Below, piece after piece: positions 48,001 through 57,503 of a stretch of DNA of 64,000 nucleotides. The notes beneath the pieces are model-generated. The model was not told the DNA's origin. It searched no databases and saw only the letters and a list, made by a program, of their open reading frames with translations. The translations under genes and the position numbers were made by a program. Source of the DNA: Streptomyces sp. NBC_00582 (GTDB lineage Bacteria > Actinomycetota > Actinomycetes > Streptomycetales > Streptomycetaceae); NCBI RefSeq assembly GCF_036345155.1, contig NZ_CP107772.1:806001-870000 (forward strand), read 5' to 3'. Numbering within the stretch: the first letter of the stretch is position 1; every line of letters starts with the position of its first letter.

Positions 48001-51000
48001 GCTGCCAGTCGAGGCGGAACAGGTCGCCGGCGCCCCGGTCGGGGCGTGCGCGCAGCCGTTCGGGGTCGATCTCGCGCAGGGTGAGGGACCCGATGGAGGC
48101 GACGGGCCGCCCGGTGGTGTCGGCCACGTCGAGGGCGACGGTGTCCTCGCCGCGCAGGGCGAGCCGGACGCGTACGGCGGTGGCGCCGGTGGCGTGCAGA
48201 CTCACGTCCCGCCAGGAGAACGGCAGCCGGCCGGCCGCGGAGTCGTCCAGCGGCAGGAAGGCGGTGGCGTGCAGGGCCGCGTCGAGCAGCGCGGGGTGCA
48301 GACCGTAGTGGGGGGCGTCGGTGTGCGCCTGCTCGGGCAGGGCGATCTCGGCGTACACGTCGCCGTCGAGCCGCCAGGCGGCGCGCAGCCCCCGGAACAC
48401 GGGCCCGTAGTCGAATCCCGCGGCGGCGAGGCGGTCGTAGGTGTCGTCCACGGCCAGTTCCTCGGCGTCCGCCGGCGGCCAGGCCGCGAGCGGTGCGCCG
48501 TCGGGTTCCGGGAGGGCGCCGGGGGCGAGGATGCCGTCGGCGTGCAGGCTCCAGGGCCGCTCGGGGGTGGCGTCGACGGGCCGGGAGTGCACGCCGAGAC
48601 GGCGGTTGCCGTCCGGATCGGGGGCGCCGACGCGCAGTTGCAGGGTCACGGCCTGCCCGGCGGTCAGCACCAGCGGTTCGACCAGGGTCAGTTCGGTCAC
48701 CCGGTCGCAGCCCACGCGGTCCGCGGCGAGCAGCGCCAGGTCGAGGTGGGCGGTGCCGGGCAGGATGGTGGTGCCGCCGACGGCGTGGTCGGCGAGCCAC
48801 GGCTGGTCGGTCGTGGAGAGGCGGCTGGTGAAGACGTGGCCGTCGGCGTCGGCGAGGTCGACGCGGGCGCCGAGCAGCGGGTGTCCGGCGTCGGCGAGGC
48901 CCGCCGCGGCCAGGTCTCCCGTGTTCCGGCCGCCCGTGGAGGGCCAGTAGCGCTCGCGTTGGAAGGCGTAGGTGGGCAGGTCGACGATCCGGCCGGAGCC
49001 GTTGGTGGCGGCGCTCCAGTCGACGTCGGCGCCGTGGGCGTGGGCGCGCGCGAGTCCGGCGAGCAGGCTGTCCGTCTCGTCGCGGCCGGGGCGCAGCAGG
49101 GCGAGGGCGGCGGTGCCGGCCGGGTCGGTGACGGCGTCGGCGACGAGCGCGGTCAGTGTGCCGTCGGGGCCGATCTCCAGGTAGCGGCGGACCCCGGCGT
49201 CGTGGAGGGCGCGTACGCCGTCGTGGAAGCGGACGGCGCGGCGCACATGCCGGACCCAGTGGTCGGGCGAGGCGAGTTCGCCGGGGGCGGCCGGCCGGCC
49301 GGTGACGTCGGAGACCACGGGCACGAGCGGCTCGTGGTACTCCAGTGTGGCGGCGACCTCGCGGAACTCCCGGAGCATGGGCTCCATCAGCGGCGAGTGG
49401 AAGGCGTGGCTGACGCGCAGCCGTTTGGTGCGCCGGCCCCCTTCCTCGATGCGGGCGGCCACCTCCGCCACGGCGGTCTCCTCGCCGGAGATCACCACGG
49501 AGCGGGGGCCGTTGACCGCGGCCAGGCCCACCTGGTGCTCGCGGCCGTCCAGCAGGGGCAGGACCTCGTCCTCGGTGGCCTGGAGGGCGACCATGGCGCC
49601 GCCGGCGGGGAGGGCGTCCATCAGCCGGCCGCGGGCCGCGACCAGGGTGCATGCGTCGGTGAGGGAGAGGACTCCGGCGGCGTGCGCGGCGGCCAGGGAG
49701 CCGATGGAGTGGCCCAACAGGTGGTCGGGGGTCACGCCGAGGCTGCGGACGAGTCGGTACAGGGCGACTTCGAGGGCGAACAGGGCCGGCTGCGCGTACC
49801 CGGTGCGGTCCAGCAGCGCTCCGGCGTCCCCGAGGACGGCCTCGCGCAGCGGGGTGCCGAGGACATCGGCGCCGAAGTGGGCGCAGACCTCGTCGAAGGC
49901 GTCCGCGAAGACCGGGAAGGCGGCGTACAAGTCGCCTCCCATGCCGGGGCGTTGGGCGCCCTGGCCGGTGAAAAGGAAGGCGGTGCGCCCGTCGCGGGCG
50001 GCGCTCCCGGTGCCGTCGGGCGGGGTGGCGCCGGAGGCGAGCCCGGTCAGGCCGGCGAGCAGGTCGTCGCGTGCGGTGCCGAGGAGCACGGCGCGGTGTT
50101 CGAAGACGGGTCGGGTGGTGGCCAGGGAGTGGCCGAGGTCGGCGGCGGACAGCTCGGGGTGCCGCAGGGCGTGGTCGAGCAGGTTCTCCGCCTGTGCGCG
50201 CAGCGCCTCAGGAGTGCGCGCGGACAGCGGCCAGGCGGTCGTCTGGTGGGTGACGGGCCGCCTCGCGGCGGGCGGGGCCGGCTCGGGGGCGGGCGGGGCC
50301 TCTTCCAGGATGACGTGGGCGTTGGTTCCGCTGAAGCCGAACGAGGAGACGCCCGCGCGCCGGGGGCGGCCCTCCTCGCGCTGCCACGGCCGGGTCTCCG
50401 TCAGCAGGCGTACGGCGCCGGAGGTCCAGTCGACCCGGCTGGAGGGCCGGTCGGCGTTCAGGGTGCGGGGCAGTTCGCCGTGGTGCAGCGCCAGCACGGT
50501 CTTGATGACGCCGGCGACTCCGGCGGCGGCCTGGGTGTGTCCGAGGTTGGACTTCACCGAGCCGAGCCACAGGGGCCGTTCGCGGTCCTGGCCGTAGGTG
50601 GCGAGGAGTGCCTGTGCCTCGATGGGGTCGCCGAGGACGGTGCCGGTGCCGTGTCCCTCGACGGCGTCGACGTCGGCCGGGGCGAGCCCGGCGTCGGCCA
50701 GCGCGGCCCGGATCACCCGTTCCTGCGAGGGGCCGTTGGGGGCGGTCAGCCCGTTGCTGGCGCCGTCGGAGTTGACGGCGCTGCCACGCAGCACGGCGAG
50801 CACCCGGTGTCCGTTGCGCCGGGCGTCGGACAGTCGCTCCACCAGCAGCATCCCCGCGCCCTCGCCCCAGCCGGTGCCGTCCGCGCCGTCCCCGTAGGCC
50901 TTGCAGCGGCCGTCCGGAGCGAGACCGCGCTGGCGGCTGAACTCCAGGAACGCGGCGGGGGTCGACATCACGGTGACGCCGCCCGCGAGCGCCAGGTCGC

Positions 51001-54000
51001 ACTCCCCGGCGCGCAGCGCCCGTGCCGCCCAGTGCAGGGCGACGAGGGAGGAGGAGCAGGCGGTGTCGACGGTGACGGCGGGGCCCTCCAGGCCGAGGGT
51101 GTAGGAGATGCGGCCGGAGACGACGCTGGCGGCGTTGCCGGTGCCGAGGTAGCCGTCGACGTCGTCCGTGGTCGTGCGCAGCAGGGCCGTGTAGTCCTGC
51201 CCGTTGGTGCCGGCGAAGACGCCCGTGCGGGTGCCGCGCAGGGTCCTCGGGTCGACGCCGGCGCGCTCCACGGCCTCCCAGCACACCTCCAGGAGCAGCC
51301 GCTGCTGCGGGTCCATGGCCAGGGCCTCGCGCGGCGAGATGCCGAAGAAGGCGGGGTCGAACCGGTCGACGCCGGACAGGAAGCCGCCGGTACGGGTGTA
51401 GCTGGTGCCCTCGTGGTCGGGGTCGGGGTGGTACAGCGAGGTGAGGTCCCAGCCGCGGTCCTCGGGGAATCCGGTCAGACCGTCGCCGCCGGAGGAGAGC
51501 AGGTCCCACAGCCGTTCGGGGGTGTCGGCGCCACCGGGGAGCCGGCAGGCCATGCCGACGACGGCGACGGGTTCGTCCGTGCCGGCGTGCGCGGCCCGGG
51601 GTGTGGCGACCGCCCGGGCGGAACCCTCACCGGCGGGCAGCGAGCGCAGCAGGTGGGCGGCGAGGGCGGCCGGGGTGGGGTGGTCGAAGGCGACGCTGGG
51701 CGCGAGCCGCAGGCCGGTGCGGCGTTGCAGCGCGTTGCGCAGGTCGACGGCGGTCAGGGAGTCGAAACCGAGGTCGCGGAAGGCGCGTTCCGGGTCGGCG
51801 GCGGGGGCGTCCGCGGCGTGGCCCAGCACGGCGGCGATCTCCGTCTGGAGGAGCCGGAGGACGGCGGCGGGGCGCTCGGTGGCGGGCAGCGCGGCGAGGG
51901 TACGGGCCAGTCGTCCGCCCGACCTGGCGGGTCCCGCTGTACGGCGCGCGGCGGCGGCCGGGTCGCGCAGCAGGGCGGGGGCGGGGGTGGCGGCGGCCCG
52001 CGCGGTGGCCAGGTCCAGCCGGACCGGCAGGAGCACAGGGCGGTCCTGGGCCGGCGCGAGGTCGAGCAGGCGCAGGGCGTCGGCGGTGGGCAGCGGCGCG
52101 ATGCCCGCACGGGCCATCCGGGTGCGGTCGGCGTCGCCGAGCCCGGCCGTCATGCCGCTCTCCTCGGCCCACAGGCCCCAGCCGAGGGCGAGCGCGGGCC
52201 GTCCCTGCGCCCGCAGGGTGGCGGCCAGCGCCTCCAGGAAGGCGTTGGCGGCGGCGTAGTTGCCCTGGCCGGGGCCGCCGAAGGTGGCGGCGGCGGACGA
52301 GAAGAGCACGAACGCCGTCAGATCCAGGTCCCGGGTCAGCCGCTCCAGGTGCACGGCGGCGTCGGCCTTGGGCCGCAGCACGGCCGACAGGCGGTCCGGG
52401 GTCAGCGCGGGGATCACCCCGTCGTCGATCACCCCGGCGGCGTGGAAGACGGCGCCGAGGGGGTGCGGTTCGGGTACGGCGTCCAGGAGCGCCGCGAGCG
52501 CGGCGGGGTCGGCCACGTCGCAGGCGGCCACGGTCACCTCGGCACCGGCCTGTTCGAGGTCGGCGCGCAGTTCCTCGGTTCCGGGTGCCTCGGGGCCCCG
52601 GCGGCTGGTGAGGAGCAGATGCCGTGCTCCGTGCGCGGTGACCAGGTGCCGGGCGACGGCCGCGGCGACGGTGCCGCCCGCGCCGGTGATCAGGACGGTC
52701 CGCTCCGGGTCGAGGAGCGGTCGCGTCGAGCCGTCCGGGTGGTGCCGGGTGAGACGGGCGGCGTGGACACGGCCCGACCGCAGGGCGATCTCCGTCTCGC
52801 CGTGGTGCGCGGCCTCGCAGATGGCGGCGAGGAGCGCCTCCGGGTCGGTGCCGGTTTCCGTGCGGGCGCCGGGGCCGGTGTCGAGGCCGCTGCCCGGGTC
52901 CGTGTGGGCGCCGGTCTCGGTTGCCGTGCCGGAGTCGGGGACCCTGCCGGTCTCGGTGACCGTGCCGGGGTCGGTGACCGTGCCGGTCTCGGTTGCCGTG
53001 CCGGAGTCTGTAACCCTGCTGGTCTCGGTGACCGTGCCGGAGTCGGTGACCGTGCCGGAGTCGGTGGCCGTGTCAGTGTCGGTGTCGGTGCTGGAGTCGG
53101 TGTCCACGAGGAGGAAGGAGCCCGGGTTCTCCGACTGTGCCGAGCGCACCAGTCCGCGTACGGCGGCCGCGGCGAGATCGGTGACCGGCTCACCGGGCCG
53201 GACGGCCACCGCGTTCCGGGTGAGCAGGACCAGCCGGGAGCCCGCCGTGCGTGCCTCGGCCTGCCAGCGCTGGAGCAGGTCCAGGGCCGCGGCGGCCGAC
53301 TCGTGCACCGCGGCGGGCAGTTGCGCGTCACCTCCCCGCCAGGGCACGAGGACCAGGTCGGGCACGGACGCGCCCGGGGCGGCCAGCGCGGTGAAGAAGG
53401 CGTCCGGGTCCGGGTGGCGTTCGGCGTCCGCCGGGGCCGGTCCGTCACCCACGACGGCCACCGTGGGCCGGTGCGCGGGCGCGGCGGCCGGGGGCAGGGC
53501 GGTCCAGTCGACGACGAAGAGATCGTCACCGGCGGGAGCGGGGCCGTTCAGGGGCAGTTCGTCCACGGGGGTGAGGGTGACCGCGCCGACGGTGGCGACC
53601 GGGGTGCCGGACTCGTCGGCGAGGTCCAGCCGCAGGGCGCCGTCGGAGCGGGGCCGGAGCCTGACCCGCAGCGCCTCGGCACGGCCCGCGTGCAGTGTGC
53701 AGTCCCGCCATGTCACGGCGAATCCGCCGGGCCGGCCGAGCGCGGCGGCCGCGTGCAGGGCCGCGTCGAGCAGCGCCGGATGCAGCGCGACCCGCAGGGC
53801 GTCCGCCCGGAACTCCTCCGGTACGGCGACCTCGGCGTATGTCTCGTCGCCGGCCCGCCACACGGCGGTGAGCCCCCGGAAGGCGGGGCCGTGGTCCAGG
53901 CCGCGGGCCCGCGCGGCCTCGTAGATCTCCTCGACCTCGTCGGGGTCCAGGGCGTGGGCACCGGGCGGCGGCCAGGCGCCGGCCGGCGCGTCCCGTACGT

Positions 54001-57000
54001 CCTGCTCGGGCGGCTCCGGGGTGGCGCCGGCCGGCGCGAGGACACCGCGGGCGTTACGGGTCCAGGGCCGGTCGGGCGCGCTCGCGTCCTCCTCGGTCCG
54101 GCCGACGGCGACCGGGGCGGGCCGGGAGTGGCAGGTGAACGCCCTGACGCCGTGCTCGTCCGGGCCGTCGAGGACGACCTGGATCTCCACGGGCCGGTGG
54201 CCGTCCAGGACCAGCGTGCGCTCCTGGTCGAGCTCGACGACGTGGTGGCACCCGACGAGTCCGCCGAGATGCAGGGCGAAGTCGACGTACGCGGCCGTGG
54301 GCAGCACGGTGGCGCCCGCCGCGGTGTGGTCGGCCAGCCAGGGGTGCGTACGGGTGGAGAGCACGGTGGTGGACAGCACGGAGGAGGAGTCCGCCAGGGT
54401 CACCGCGGCCCCGAGCAGCGGATGGCCGCCGGGGCGCCGGCCCGTGCCGGGCGCCGGATCGAGCCAGAGGCGTCGCTGCTGGAAGGCGTAGGTGGGCAGC
54501 TCGACCGTCCTGCCGCCGGGGAACAGCGCGGACCAGTCGGGGCTGTGTCCGTGCGCGTGCAGCGCGGCGACGGCGTGGAGCAGCGTCGCCGCCTCCGGCG
54601 CTTCCTTGCGCAGGCTGGGCGCGAGGACGCGCCGGTCGTCGTCGAGCAGGGTGCGGGCGAGCGCGGTGAGCGTGGCGTCCGGACCGAGTTCGACGAACCG
54701 CGTGGCCTTGCTCCGGGCGAGGGCGCGCACGGCGTCGGCGTACCGGACGGTGCGGCGGACGTGCTGGACCCAGTGCTCCGGGGACATCAGTTCCTCGGCG
54801 CTCGCGGCCTCTCCGGTGACCGTGGAGACGACGGGCAGGTTCGGACGCCCGTAGGTCAGGCTTTCCGCGACCTCGCGGAAGGCCGCGAGCATCGGTTCCA
54901 TCAGCGGCGAGTGGAAGGCGTGGCTGACGCGGAGGGCCGTGGTCCTGCGGTCCTGGGCGCGGAACCGCGCGGCCACCTCCTCCACGGCTTCGCGGGCACC
55001 CGCGAGCACGACGGCTTGCGGGCCGTTGACCGCGGCGACGCCCACCGCGTCGTTCAGGAGGGGGAGGACTTCCTCCTCGGAGGCCTGGACGGCGATCATC
55101 GCCCCGCCCTCGGGCAGGGCCTGCATCAGCCGGCCGCGCGCCACGACCAGACGGCACGCGTCGGCCAACGACCACACCCCCGCCACATGGGCGGCGGCGA
55201 TCTCACCGATCGAATGCCCGGCGAGGACGTCCGGCCGTACGCCCCAGGACTCCAGCAGCCGGAACAGGGCCACTTCGAGGGCGAACAGCGCGGGCTGCGC
55301 GAACTCCGTCCGGTTCAGCCGGTCGGCGTCCTCACCGAACACCACCTCCCGCAGATCGAAGGGCAGTTCCGCGTCCACCGCGTCGAAGGTCTCCGCGAAG
55401 ACGGTGTACGTCTCGTACAACTCCCGTCCCATGCCCAGGCGTTGGGAACCCTGCCCGGCAAACAGGAACGCGGTGCGCCCCCTCAGCGCCGTACCCCGCA
55501 CCACCCGCGCGTCCGTCTCACCCGACGCCAACGCGGCCAGCCCCGCCCGCAGATCCTCCGCATCCGAGCCCACGACCACCGCACGGTCCTCGAACACCGA
55601 CCGCGTAGTCGCCAGCGACCAGCCCACATCGACGGCGGAACCCTCCACTCCCTCCAGGAGCCTCGCCGCCTGCGCCCGCAGCGCCCCCTCCCCACGCCCG
55701 GACAGCGGCCACAGCACCACGCCGCCGTCGTCGGCGTCCGGACGGGCGGCTGCGGATTCCTCGGCCGGCCCGGCCTCCTCCAGCACCACGTGCGCGTTGG
55801 TGCCGCTGACGCCGAAGGCGGAGACGCCCGCGCGGCGCGGCCGGTCGTCTTCCGTCCGCGGCCACGGCCGGGCCTCGGCCAACAGGTCGATCCGGCCCGC
55901 CGACCAGTCGACGTGGCGGGAGGGAGCGTCGACGTGCAGCGTGCGCGGGAGCAGACCGTGCCGCATGGCCATGACCATCTTGATCACGCCGCCGACCCCG
56001 GCCGCGGCCTGGGTGTGCCCGATGTTGGACTTCAGCGAGCCGAGCCAGAGCGGGTTTTCACGGTCGCGGCCGTAGGTGGCGAGCAGCGCCTGGGCCTCGA
56101 TCGGGTCACCGAGGGTGGTGCCGGTGCCGTGGGCCTCCACCGCGTCCACGTCGGCGGCCGACAGCCCCGCGCTCGCCAGCGCCGCCCGGATCACCCGCTG
56201 CTGCGAGGGACCGTTCGGCGCCGTCAGACCGCTGCTGGCGCCGTCCTGGTTGACGGCGCTGCCCCGGATCACGGCCAGTACCCGGTGCCCGTTGCGCCGC
56301 GCGTCCGACAGCCGCTCCAGCAGCAGCAGACCCGCGCCCTCGCCCCAGCCGGTGCCGTCCGCGCCGTCCGCGAAGGACTTGCAGCGGCCGTCGGGGGAGA
56401 GCCCGCGCTGCCGGCTGAACTCGGTGAAGGTGACCGGGGTGGACATCACGGCGACGCCGCCCGCCAGCGCCAGCGAGCACTCGCCGGCCCGCAGTGCCCG
56501 GCAGGCCAGGTGCAGCGCGACCAGCGAGGAGGAGCAGGCCGTGTCCACGGTGATGGCCGGGCCCTCCAGGCCCAGGGTGTAGGCGACCCGCCCGGAGGCG
56601 ATGCTGCCCGCGCTGCCGTTGCCGATGAAGCCTTCGAGGCCGGGCGGGGGCACGTCGAAGCGGGAACCGTAGTCGTTGTACATGACCCCGACGAAGACGC
56701 CGGTGGGGCTGCCCCGAAGGGCGGCGGGGTCGAGTCCGGCCCGCTCCAGCGCCTCCCAGGAGATCTGCAGCAGCAGGCGCTGCTGCGGGTCCGTGCCGAG
56801 GGCCTCGCGGGGCGACATGCCGAAGAAGTCGGGGTCGAAGTCCGCGGCGTCGTGCAGGAAGCCGCCCTCGCGGGTGTAGCAGGTGCCCGGGTGTTCGGGG
56901 TCCGGGTGGTAGAGGGACGGGACGTCCCAGCCGCGGTCCTCCGGGAAGGGCGTGATGGCGTCGGTGCCGTCGGCGACCAGTCGCCACAGGTCCTCGGGGC

Positions 57001-57148
57001 CGCGTACGTCGCCCGGGTAGCGGCAGGCCATGGAGACGATCGCGATGGGCTCGCGGTCCTTTGTCTCCAGCTCGCGCAGGCGGCCGGTGGTGCGGTGCAG
57101 GTCGGCGGTGACCCGCTTCAGGTAGTCCCGCAGGCGGTCTTCGCTCAC
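45089..57148 (-). CDS. Modular type I polyketide synthase PKS-1, two modules (w1-w2)
   Basis: Cytosolic PKS of about 4,019 residues. Order: docking helix 1-33 ([16 protein letters not shown]); w1 KS (34-455), AT (562-885), DH (907-1195), KR (from about 1205, catalytic half from 1485), ACP (near 1790); w2 KS (1860-2280), AT (2395-2730), DH (2760-3050), ER (3250-3560), KR (3570-3750), ACP (near 3885); C-terminal docking segment with the [15 protein letters not shown] helix. w1 should leave a double bond and w2 a saturated unit, both from malonate. The first KS has an intact Cys and nothing precedes it, so this is not a loading protein; the N-terminal helix predicts an upstream PKS partner elsewhere. 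I chose GTG 57148 (GGGGG at 57156-57160, seven bases away, and alignment with the PKS-3 N-terminus) over GTG 57175. Odd points are a Thr-rich repeat in the w1 linker, a degenerate NADPH motif in the w1 KR and GHSIGS in the w2 AT. Confidence 0.97.
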   Translation of the reverse strand: MSEDRLRDYLKRVTADLHRTTGRLRELETKDREPIAIVSMACRYPGDVRGPEDLWRLVADGTDAITPFPEDRGWDVPSLYHPDPEHPGTCYTREGGFLHDAADFDPDFFGMSPREALGTDPQQRLLLQISWEALERAGLDPAALRGSPTGVFVGVMYNDYGSRFDVPPPGLEGFIGNGSAGSIASGRVAYTLGLEGPAITVDTACSSSLVALHLACRALRAGECSLALAGGVAVMSTPVTFTEFSRQRGLSPDGRCKSFADGADGTGWGEGAGLLLLERLSDARRNGHRVLAVIRGSAVNQDGASSGLTAPNGPSQQRVIRAALASAGLSAADVDAVEAHGTGTTLGDPIEAQALLATYGRDRENPLWLGSLKSNIGHTQAAAGVGGVIKMVMAMRHGLLPRTLHVDAPSRHVDWSAGRIDLLAEARPWPRTEDDRPRRAGVSAFGVSGTNAHVVLEEAGPAEESAAARPDADDGGVVLWPLSGRGEGALRAQAARLLEGVEGSAVDVGWSLATTRSVFEDRAVVVGSDAEDLRAGLAALASGETDARVVRGTALRGRTAFLFAGQGSQRLGMGRELYETYTVFAETFDAVDAELPFDLREVVFGEDADRLNRTEFAQPALFALEVALFRLLESWGVRPDVLAGHSIGEIAAAHVAGVWSLADACRLVVARGRLMQALPEGGAMIAVQASEEEVLPLLNDAVGVAAVNGPQAVVLAGAREAVEEVAARFRAQDRRTTALRVSHAFHSPLMEPMLAAFREVAESLTYGRPNLPVVSTVTGEAASAEELMSPEHWVQHVRRTVRYADAVRALARSKATRFVELGPDATLTALARTLLDDDRRVLAPSLRKEAPEAATLLHAVAALHAHGHSPDWSALFPGGRTVELPTYAFQQRRLWLDPAPGTGRRPGGHPLLGAAVTLADSSSVLSTTVLSTRTHPWLADHTAAGATVLPTAAYVDFALHLGGLVGCHHVVELDQERTLVLDGHRPVEIQVVLDGPDEHGVRAFTCHSRPAPVAVGRTEEDASAPDRPWTRNARGVLAPAGATPEPPEQDVRDAPAGAWPPPGAHALDPDEVEEIYEAARARGLDHGPAFRGLTAVWRAGDETYAEVAVPEEFRADALRVALHPALLDAALHAAAALGRPGGFAVTWRDCTLHAGRAEALRVRLRPRSDGALRLDLADESGTPVATVGAVTLTPVDELPLNGPAPAGDDLFVVDWTALPPAAAPAHRPTVAVVGDGPAPADAERHPDPDAFFTALAAPGASVPDLVLVPWRGGDAQLPAAVHESAAAALDLLQRWQAEARTAGSRLVLLTRNAVAVRPGEPVTDLAAAAVRGLVRSAQSENPGSFLLVDTDSSTDTDTDTATDSGTVTDSGTVTETSRVTDSGTATETGTVTDPGTVTETGRVPDSGTATETGAHTDPGSGLDTGPGARTETGTDPEALLAAICEAAHHGETEIALRSGRVHAARLTRHHPDGSTRPLLDPERTVLITGAGGTVAAAVARHLVTAHGARHLLLTSRRGPEAPGTEELRADLEQAGAEVTVAACDVADPAALAALLDAVPEPHPLGAVFHAAGVIDDGVIPALTPDRLSAVLRPKADAAVHLERLTRDLDLTAFVLFSSAAATFGGPGQGNYAAANAFLEALAATLRAQGRPALALGWGLWAEESGMTAGLGDADRTRMARAGIAPLPTADALRLLDLAPAQDRPVLLPVRLDLATARAAATPAPALLRDPAAAARRTAGPARSGGRLARTLAALPATERPAAVLRLLQTEIAAVLGHAADAPAADPERAFRDLGFDSLTAVDLRNALQRRTGLRLAPSVAFDHPTPAALAAHLLRSLPAGEGSARAVATPRAAHAGTDEPVAVVGMACRLPGGADTPERLWDLLSSGGDGLTGFPEDRGWDLTSLYHPDPDHEGTSYTRTGGFLSGVDRFDPAFFGISPREALAMDPQQRLLLEVCWEAVERAGVDPRTLRGTRTGVFAGTNGQDYTALLRTTTDDVDGYLGTGNAASVVSGRISYTLGLEGPAVTVDTACSSSLVALHWAARALRAGECDLALAGGVTVMSTPAAFLEFSRQRGLAPDGRCKAYGDGADGTGWGEGAGMLLVERLSDARRNGHRVLAVLRGSAVNSDGASNGLTAPNGPSQERVIRAALADAGLAPADVDAVEGHGTGTVLGDPIEAQALLATYGQDRERPLWLGSVKSNLGHTQAAAGVAGVIKTVLALHHGELPRTLNADRPSSRVDWTSGAVRLLTETRPWQREEGRPRRAGVSSFGFSGTNAHVILEEAPPAPEPAPPAARRPVTHQTTAWPLSARTPEALRAQAENLLDHALRHPELSAADLGHSLATTRPVFEHRAVLLGTARDDLLAGLTGLASGATPPDGTGSAARDGRTAFLFTGQGAQRPGMGGDLYAAFPVFADAFDEVCAHFGADVLGTPLREAVLGDAGALLDRTGYAQPALFALEVALYRLVRSLGVTPDHLLGHSIGSLAAAHAAGVLSLTDACTLVAARGRLMDALPAGGAMVALQATEDEVLPLLDGREHQVGLAAVNGPRSVVISGEETAVAEVAARIEEGGRRTKRLRVSHAFHSPLMEPMLREFREVAATLEYHEPLVPVVSDVTGRPAAPGELASPDHWVRHVRRAVRFHDGVRALHDAGVRRYLEIGPDGTLTALVADAVTDPAGTAALALLRPGRDETDSLLAGLARAHAHGADVDWSAATNGSGRIVDLPTYAFQRERYWPSTGGRNTGDLAAAGLADAGHPLLGARVDLADADGHVFTSRLSTTDQPWLADHAVGGTTILPGTAHLDLALLAADRVGCDRVTELTLVEPLVLTAGQAVTLQLRVGAPDPDGNRRLGVHSRPVDATPERPWSLHADGILAPGALPEPDGAPLAAWPPADAEELAVDDTYDRLAAAGFDYGPVFRGLRAAWRLDGDVYAEIALPEQAHTDAPHYGLHPALLDAALHATAFLPLDDSAAGRLPFSWRDVSLHATGATAVRVRLALRGEDTVALDVADTTGRPVASIGSLTLREIDPERLRARPDRGAGDLFRLDWQPRPATGDRPAPDRLTVLGDDAGREFAALLTAAGVAADVTEAADLTALAAADGAPGTVLAVLPHDDGPLDRAGHAAAQHALALVGRLQAERRLDATRLVLVTREALMPDGPAGPGVRHPAAAAAWGLVRSAQSEHPGRFVLVDTDTAAASLAALPAALGHADPQLALREGSVHVPRIARTDPADALHPPHTGSTTAWRLDMVRKGTLDGLELVAAPDAERPLADGEIRIAVRAAGVNFRDVLNALGMYPGPARDFGLEGAGVITEVGSGVTGLAVGDRVMGMFPAAYGPVAVADARTVARIPDGWTFAQAATVPIVFLTAYYALVDLGKVSEGHTVLVHAAAGGVGMAATQLARHLGAEVYATASPGKWDALRAAGLDDPHIASSRDLSFEAAFRAATGDRGVDLVLDSLAGEFVDASLRLLPPGGTFLEMGKTDVRDPDVVAARHPGVHYRAFDLIEAGPDRIGEMLTALVDLFETGVLTPLPVTPWDVRRAPQAFRHMSQARHIGKVVLTVPAPLDPNGTVLITGGTGGLGALLARHLVTEHGVRHLLLASRRGPDAPEAAPLVTELEELGAEVRVRAADVADRDQVRALLASVPDGHPLTAVVHAAGVLDDTVVDHLTPERLAAVLRPKLDAAAHLHDLTRPLDLAAFVLFSSVAGTLGAPGQANYAAANAFLDALAEHRHALGLPALSLPWGPWSQATGMTSGLGDADLRRMERAGLPALTPKEGLALFTEALDQPAAVRLPMSVDATRLGAEGPVPPLLAGLARTRRAVAERTLAGRPGDSGDLAAELTGLGAADRHRRLAEEVCRQVAAVLGHASAARVDPDQSFKELGFDSLTAVELRNRMNAATGVLLPATLVFDYPTPAALADHLGREHFAAGTDDGPAAPGTAIPGPGEPDEAAIRRLLTSIPITRFRESGLLDALMDLASAPASAGRPGQEPPAPADGTDADVDAMDVDDLVRMALGADD
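45380..51580 (-). other. PKS module w2: KS-AT(malonyl)-DH-ER-KR-ACP, fully reducing
   Basis: Boundaries approximate. [10 protein letters not shown] near 51060; AT with HAFH near 49410 and GHSIGS (Ser where Glu is usual) near 49705; [15 protein letters not shown] near 48790 and DAALH near 48275; ER with [15 protein letters not shown] near 47290 and the NADPH motif [11 protein letters not shown] near 46985; [10 protein letters not shown] near 46430 with LDD (B-type); [13 protein letters not shown] near 45490. Predicted outcome is a saturated two-carbon unit. Confidence 0.9.
52913..53056. repeat. 72-base higher-order minisatellite within PKS-1 coding sequence
   Basis: Four 36-base units, each two 18-base repeats, start at 52913, 52949, 52985 and 53021. 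Units 1 and 3 resemble each other (4 mismatches) and units 2 and 4 differ at one base, giving a 72-base higher-order period. In the PKS-1 frame each 18 bases encodes a hexapeptide of the form T-[DE]-[STP]-G-[TR]-[VA]. Degenerate units extend on both sides to about 52860 and 53100. Confidence 0.9.
55092..55717. repeat. About 625-bp AT/linker repeat in w1
   Basis: Partner of 42965-43590. w1 has a dehydratase and w3 does not, so the shared block marks an AT-level exchange between modules of different architecture. Confidence 0.75.
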
Positions 57149-57228
57149 AGCTCGGCCCCCAGACCCGGGTCGCACACCATGGCGGAGAGCGGTGGCAGGC
57201 CCGCTGCGCTCGGATCGGTAGACAACAC
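57145..57228 (-). CDS. Possible 27-codon leader ORF translationally coupled to PKS-1
   Basis: A short frame starts at GTG 57228 with a strong Shine-Dalgarno GAGGAG (57235-57240) six bases before it. It runs 27 codons and ends at TGA 57145-57147, which overlaps the PKS-1 GTG as GTGA. The predicted peptide begins [10 protein letters not shown] and is unlike any family I know. The ribosome site, the spacing and the stop/start overlap together suggest ribosomes feeding into PKS-1, but so short a frame could arise by chance. It has no attenuator-like codon run that I can see. Confidence 0.4.
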   Translation of the reverse strand: MLSTDPSAAGLPPLSAMVCDPGLGAEL

Positions 57229-57339
57229 CGGTATCTCCTCAGGCTCGGACACCCACGCTCTGGGCATGGCTCCTCGAACACCTCGAACGCGCCAAGTCTG
57301 GGGGCGCCCGGGCGGTCCACGGCCGCTTGACCTCCGACT

Positions 57340-57355
57340 CTGAAAAATCCCCTAG
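57340..57355 (+). promoter_or_regulatory. Candidate PAS-LuxR (PimM-like) operator, box 1
   Basis: CTGAAAAATCCCCTAG matches 12 of 16 positions of CTVGGGAWWTCCCBAG, the operator I recall for PimM-type PAS-LuxR activators of polyene clusters. The right half fits well and the left half poorly. It shares an extended AAATCCC(C)TAG...TTGC core with box 2, centred 48 bases away. Confidence 0.4.
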
Positions 57356-57387
57356 TTGCCCATGGCACCGGCCCGGCGGCGGGCGGC

Positions 57388-57403
57388 ACCGGCAAATCCC
57401 TAG
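57388..57403 (+). promoter_or_regulatory. Candidate PAS-LuxR (PimM-like) operator, box 2
   Basis: ACCGGCAAATCCCTAG matches 13 of 16 positions of CTVGGGAWWTCCCBAG, including the whole right half. It abuts a TAGAGT that could be a -10 element reading towards the P450 genes, 98 bases before the first P450 start. Confidence 0.45.
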
Positions 57404-57503
57404 AGTTGCGCGGCTTTCCTGGCCTTCGTTTCGCCCGGCGTGCTGCGCTGAGGCCGCTCCCGGCCCGCCTCCCGTGCGGTCCGCCCTACGAGAGGGGTTC
57501 TTG

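Larger units (their letters stand above)
51600..57050 (-). other. PKS module w1: KS-AT(malonyl)-DH-KR-ACP
   Basis: Boundaries approximate. KS with VDTACSSS near 56540; AT GHSIGE near 55210 and HAFH near 54915; DH with [13 protein letters not shown] (HxxxGxxxxP) near 54330 and DAALH near 53760; KR with IDD (B-type), catalytic Ser, Tyr and Asn present; [13 protein letters not shown] near 51760. Predicted outcome is an alpha,beta double bond. The KR nucleotide motif is TGAGGTVA, with Ala in place of the last Gly, and its structural half contains a Thr-rich tandem repeat. Confidence 0.9.
57149..57503. promoter_or_regulatory. Divergent control region between the PKS operon and the P450 operon
   Basis: This 355-base gap separates the leftward PKS genes from the rightward P450 genes and must hold promoters for both. 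It contains the possible leader ORF (57145-57228), two boxes ending in CCCTAG (57340-57355 and 57388-57403), a TTGACC at 57327-57332 that could be a -35 element for the rightward direction, and TAGAGT at 57401-57406 that fits a streptomycete -10 (TAGRRT) overlapping the second box. Exact promoters cannot be fixed from sequence alone. Confidence 0.7.

Noticed and set aside
55780..57050. The first KS of PKS-1 as a loading-type KSQ or decarboxylase.
   Set aside because: It has TACSSS with the active Cys, is preceded by a docking helix and is followed by a full reducing module, so it is an extension KS.
57149..57175. In-frame GTG 57175 as the PKS-1 start, and likewise 30840 for PKS-3 and 45084 for PKS-2.
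   Set aside because: None has a Shine-Dalgarno at a suitable distance, and each adds residues not seen before the docking helix. The chosen starts have GGGGG, a weak GGGG, and GGAG respectively, and align with standard docking N-termini.
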